A DNA stretch of 6,966 nucleotides, taken from Lachnospiraceae bacterium (GTDB lineage Bacteria > Bacillota > Clostridia > Lachnospirales > Lachnospiraceae). Position 1 is the first letter of the stretch, and each line of letters starts with the position of its first letter. The position numbers were made by a program, and so were the translations under genes. Location: assembly GCA_900766815.1 (NCBI GenBank), contig CAAFWV010000002.1, forward strand, positions 1 through 6,966, given 5' to 3'. Of this stretch, positions 6,049-6,966 are shown piece by piece. Under the pieces are notes generated by a model. The model saw only the letters and a list, made by a program, of their open reading frames with translations, did no database searches and was not told the DNA's origin.

Positions 6049-6077
6049 ATTCTACAAGAAGAAATCTATTATTTCAA
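6049..6077 (-). promoter_or_regulatory. Gap promoter P1 (distal)
   Basis: TTGAAA (6077-6072), a 17-base spacer and TAGAAT (6054-6049), each five of six to the sigma-A consensus. It begins 38 bases past the stop of the DUF4125 gene and lies 47 bases upstream of P2. Transcripts from P1 would carry the palindrome in their leader. Confidence 0.65.
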
Positions 6078-6114
6078 GATAAAAAGCGCAAATTTAGTAC
6101 ATTTTGTATAAATT

Positions 6115-6966
6115 TTACTCTTTTTTCTTCTGCCATCTGCTTATGGCTTCCTCTGCGGCATCCATATTCTCATATCCATACATTTCAGCAGTGTTCTTAA
6201 GAATATCCAGTGCCAGGTTCTCACCGCGCATGGCATAGCCCGATACAAACCTGCCGTACATGAGCAGGGTCTTCATCGAATAGGTGCCGATTTCGCCTCT
6301 GAGATAGGTCTCATATGATGTGCTCCAGGCTGTATCCTCATAGGTATGAATACTTCTGGCACGTCCTGCCATATAAGGATACTGCTTACTTACTTCTTCC
6401 ATCATGGATACCTGAAGTGCACAGATGGATTCGATAATCTCATCCTGATACTCGGTATGAGGCGGGAAATAATCCTTAATCTTCTCATATTCTTCCGGAG
6501 CCGTGCTCTTCTCCATACGACCGTACTTCTCTGTTATTAGATTCCTGCCCTCTCTGTTGGCACGCTCGAAATCATCAATATAGCTCTGAATCATCTCATC
6601 GTCCCAGGTCAGATACTGACTTCTCCTCATAATATGGAAAGTCTCGTAATCATCCTGACAGTAGGCTCTGCCTCCTTCATTATCAACCTTATCGAAGGCT
6701 TCCCACTCAAGCTTAATCAGTCTCTCACAGGTAATCTGATGAACCAAATCAGGATCCTTAGCTATCTGCTTCATCTCCCTGCCGATAAGCTCCAGATTCC
6801 AATTGTCATTCTCATCGGTTATTATTCCCAGGTCCTTAAGACTCTGAAGAATAAGCTGGGCTATAATCTCTATGGTAAGTACCACATTCTCCTCACAGAT
6901 ATTCATATCTGCGATAGCCTTAATACAGTCTGTAATCTCAGGATGTATATATAGCCCGGAGGCTCC
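6115..6966 (-). CDS. DUF4125-family protein, N-terminus outside window
   Basis: Protein of unknown function recognised by DUF4125 family marks. Counting from the Met at 6906: NEGGRAYCQDDYETFHIMR at 76-94, SQYLTW at 96-101, EGRNLITEKYGRME at 119-132, GRARSI at 181-186 and TSYETYLRGEIGTYS at 196-210; the C-terminus is Lys-rich. That Met is not a convincing start: the frame continues upstream without a stop for 20 more codons to the window edge (ending HPEITDCIKAIAD before the Met), and no ribosome site precedes it. The family domain begins near residue 60, so at least 80 residues of mostly helical sequence lie before it. These could be the tail of an upstream domain, possibly DUF4037, which I recall as a frequent neighbour. 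No membrane segment or signal is visible. It is transcribed toward gap, 139 bases away, with no strong terminator between. Confidence 0.75.
   Translation of the reverse strand, partial: GASGLYIHPEITDCIKAIADMNICEENVVLTIEIIAQLILQSLKDLGIITDENDNWNLELIGREMKQIAKDPDLVHQITCERLIKLEWEAFDKVDNEGGRAYCQDDYETFHIMRRSQYLTWDDEMIQSYIDDFERANREGRNLITEKYGRMEKSTAPEEYEKIKDYFPPHTEYQDEIIESICALQVSMMEEVSKQYPYMAGRARSIHTYEDTAWSTSYETYLRGEIGTYSMKTLLMYGRFVSGYAMRGENLALDILKNTAEMYGYENMDAAEEAISRWQKKKE

Noticed and set aside
6041..6089. Inverted GCGCTT / AAGCGC flanking gap promoter P1
   Set aside because: Arms are only six bases with a loop of about 37 bases; likely chance.
6090..6114. AT-rich inverted repeat after the DUF4125 stop as a terminator
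   Set aside because: The stem is nearly all A-T with a bulge and would be unstable; no T-run directly follows.

Overview
The window reads as a glycolytic chromosome segment from a low-GC, Gram-positive Clostridia-type bacterium, most likely a Lachnospiraceae member. The reasons are AGGAGG-type ribosome sites before every gene, sigma-A-like promoters with 17-nt spacers, the flavour of the Gap/Pgk/Tpi proteins, and a DUF4125 protein. The genus cannot be fixed from sequence alone. Every convincing gene is on the minus strand, so transcription runs from high to low coordinates.

In transcription order: (1) a DUF4125-family gene cut by the right edge (6966-6115); (2) a 139-bp gap with two tandem promoters and a palindromic operator candidate; (3) gap, NAD-type glyceraldehyde-3-phosphate dehydrogenase (5975-4974), closed by a clear intrinsic terminator; (4) a 707-residue protein with two AAA+ modules (4877-2754), driven by an extended -10 promoter abutting the gap terminator; (5) pgk (2670-1438), whose promoter uses the AAA+ gene's TGA stop codon as part of its extended -10; (6) a 285-bp pgk-tpi interval filled by a GC-rich nested repeat array; (7) tpiA (1152-406); (8) a hairpin at 305-329 and short tandem repeats to the left edge, with no gene that can be established.

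Gap, Pgk and Tpi are neighbouring steps of lower glycolysis, in the same order as the gapA-pgk-tpiA cluster of other Firmicutes, but here a large AAA+ gene sits between gap and pgk and no mutase or enolase gene follows. Its second module is CbbX/SpoVK-like with all catalytic motifs; its first is ClpB-D2-like with degraded ATPase motifs. No function can be assigned. Its position suggests a link to central metabolism, but that is inference.

The most unusual DNA is the pgk-tpi interval. Five 40-bp copies are spaced alternately 43 and 62 bp apart, forming a 105-bp higher-order unit whose spacer copies the hairpin containing the pgk stop codon. On the mRNA strand each copy carries a GGGAG ribosome site and an ATG, giving a chain of overlapping mini-ORFs, the fourth of which stops one base before tpiA. 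The left end of the window has a separate 63-bp tandem repeat that is open in one frame on each strand.
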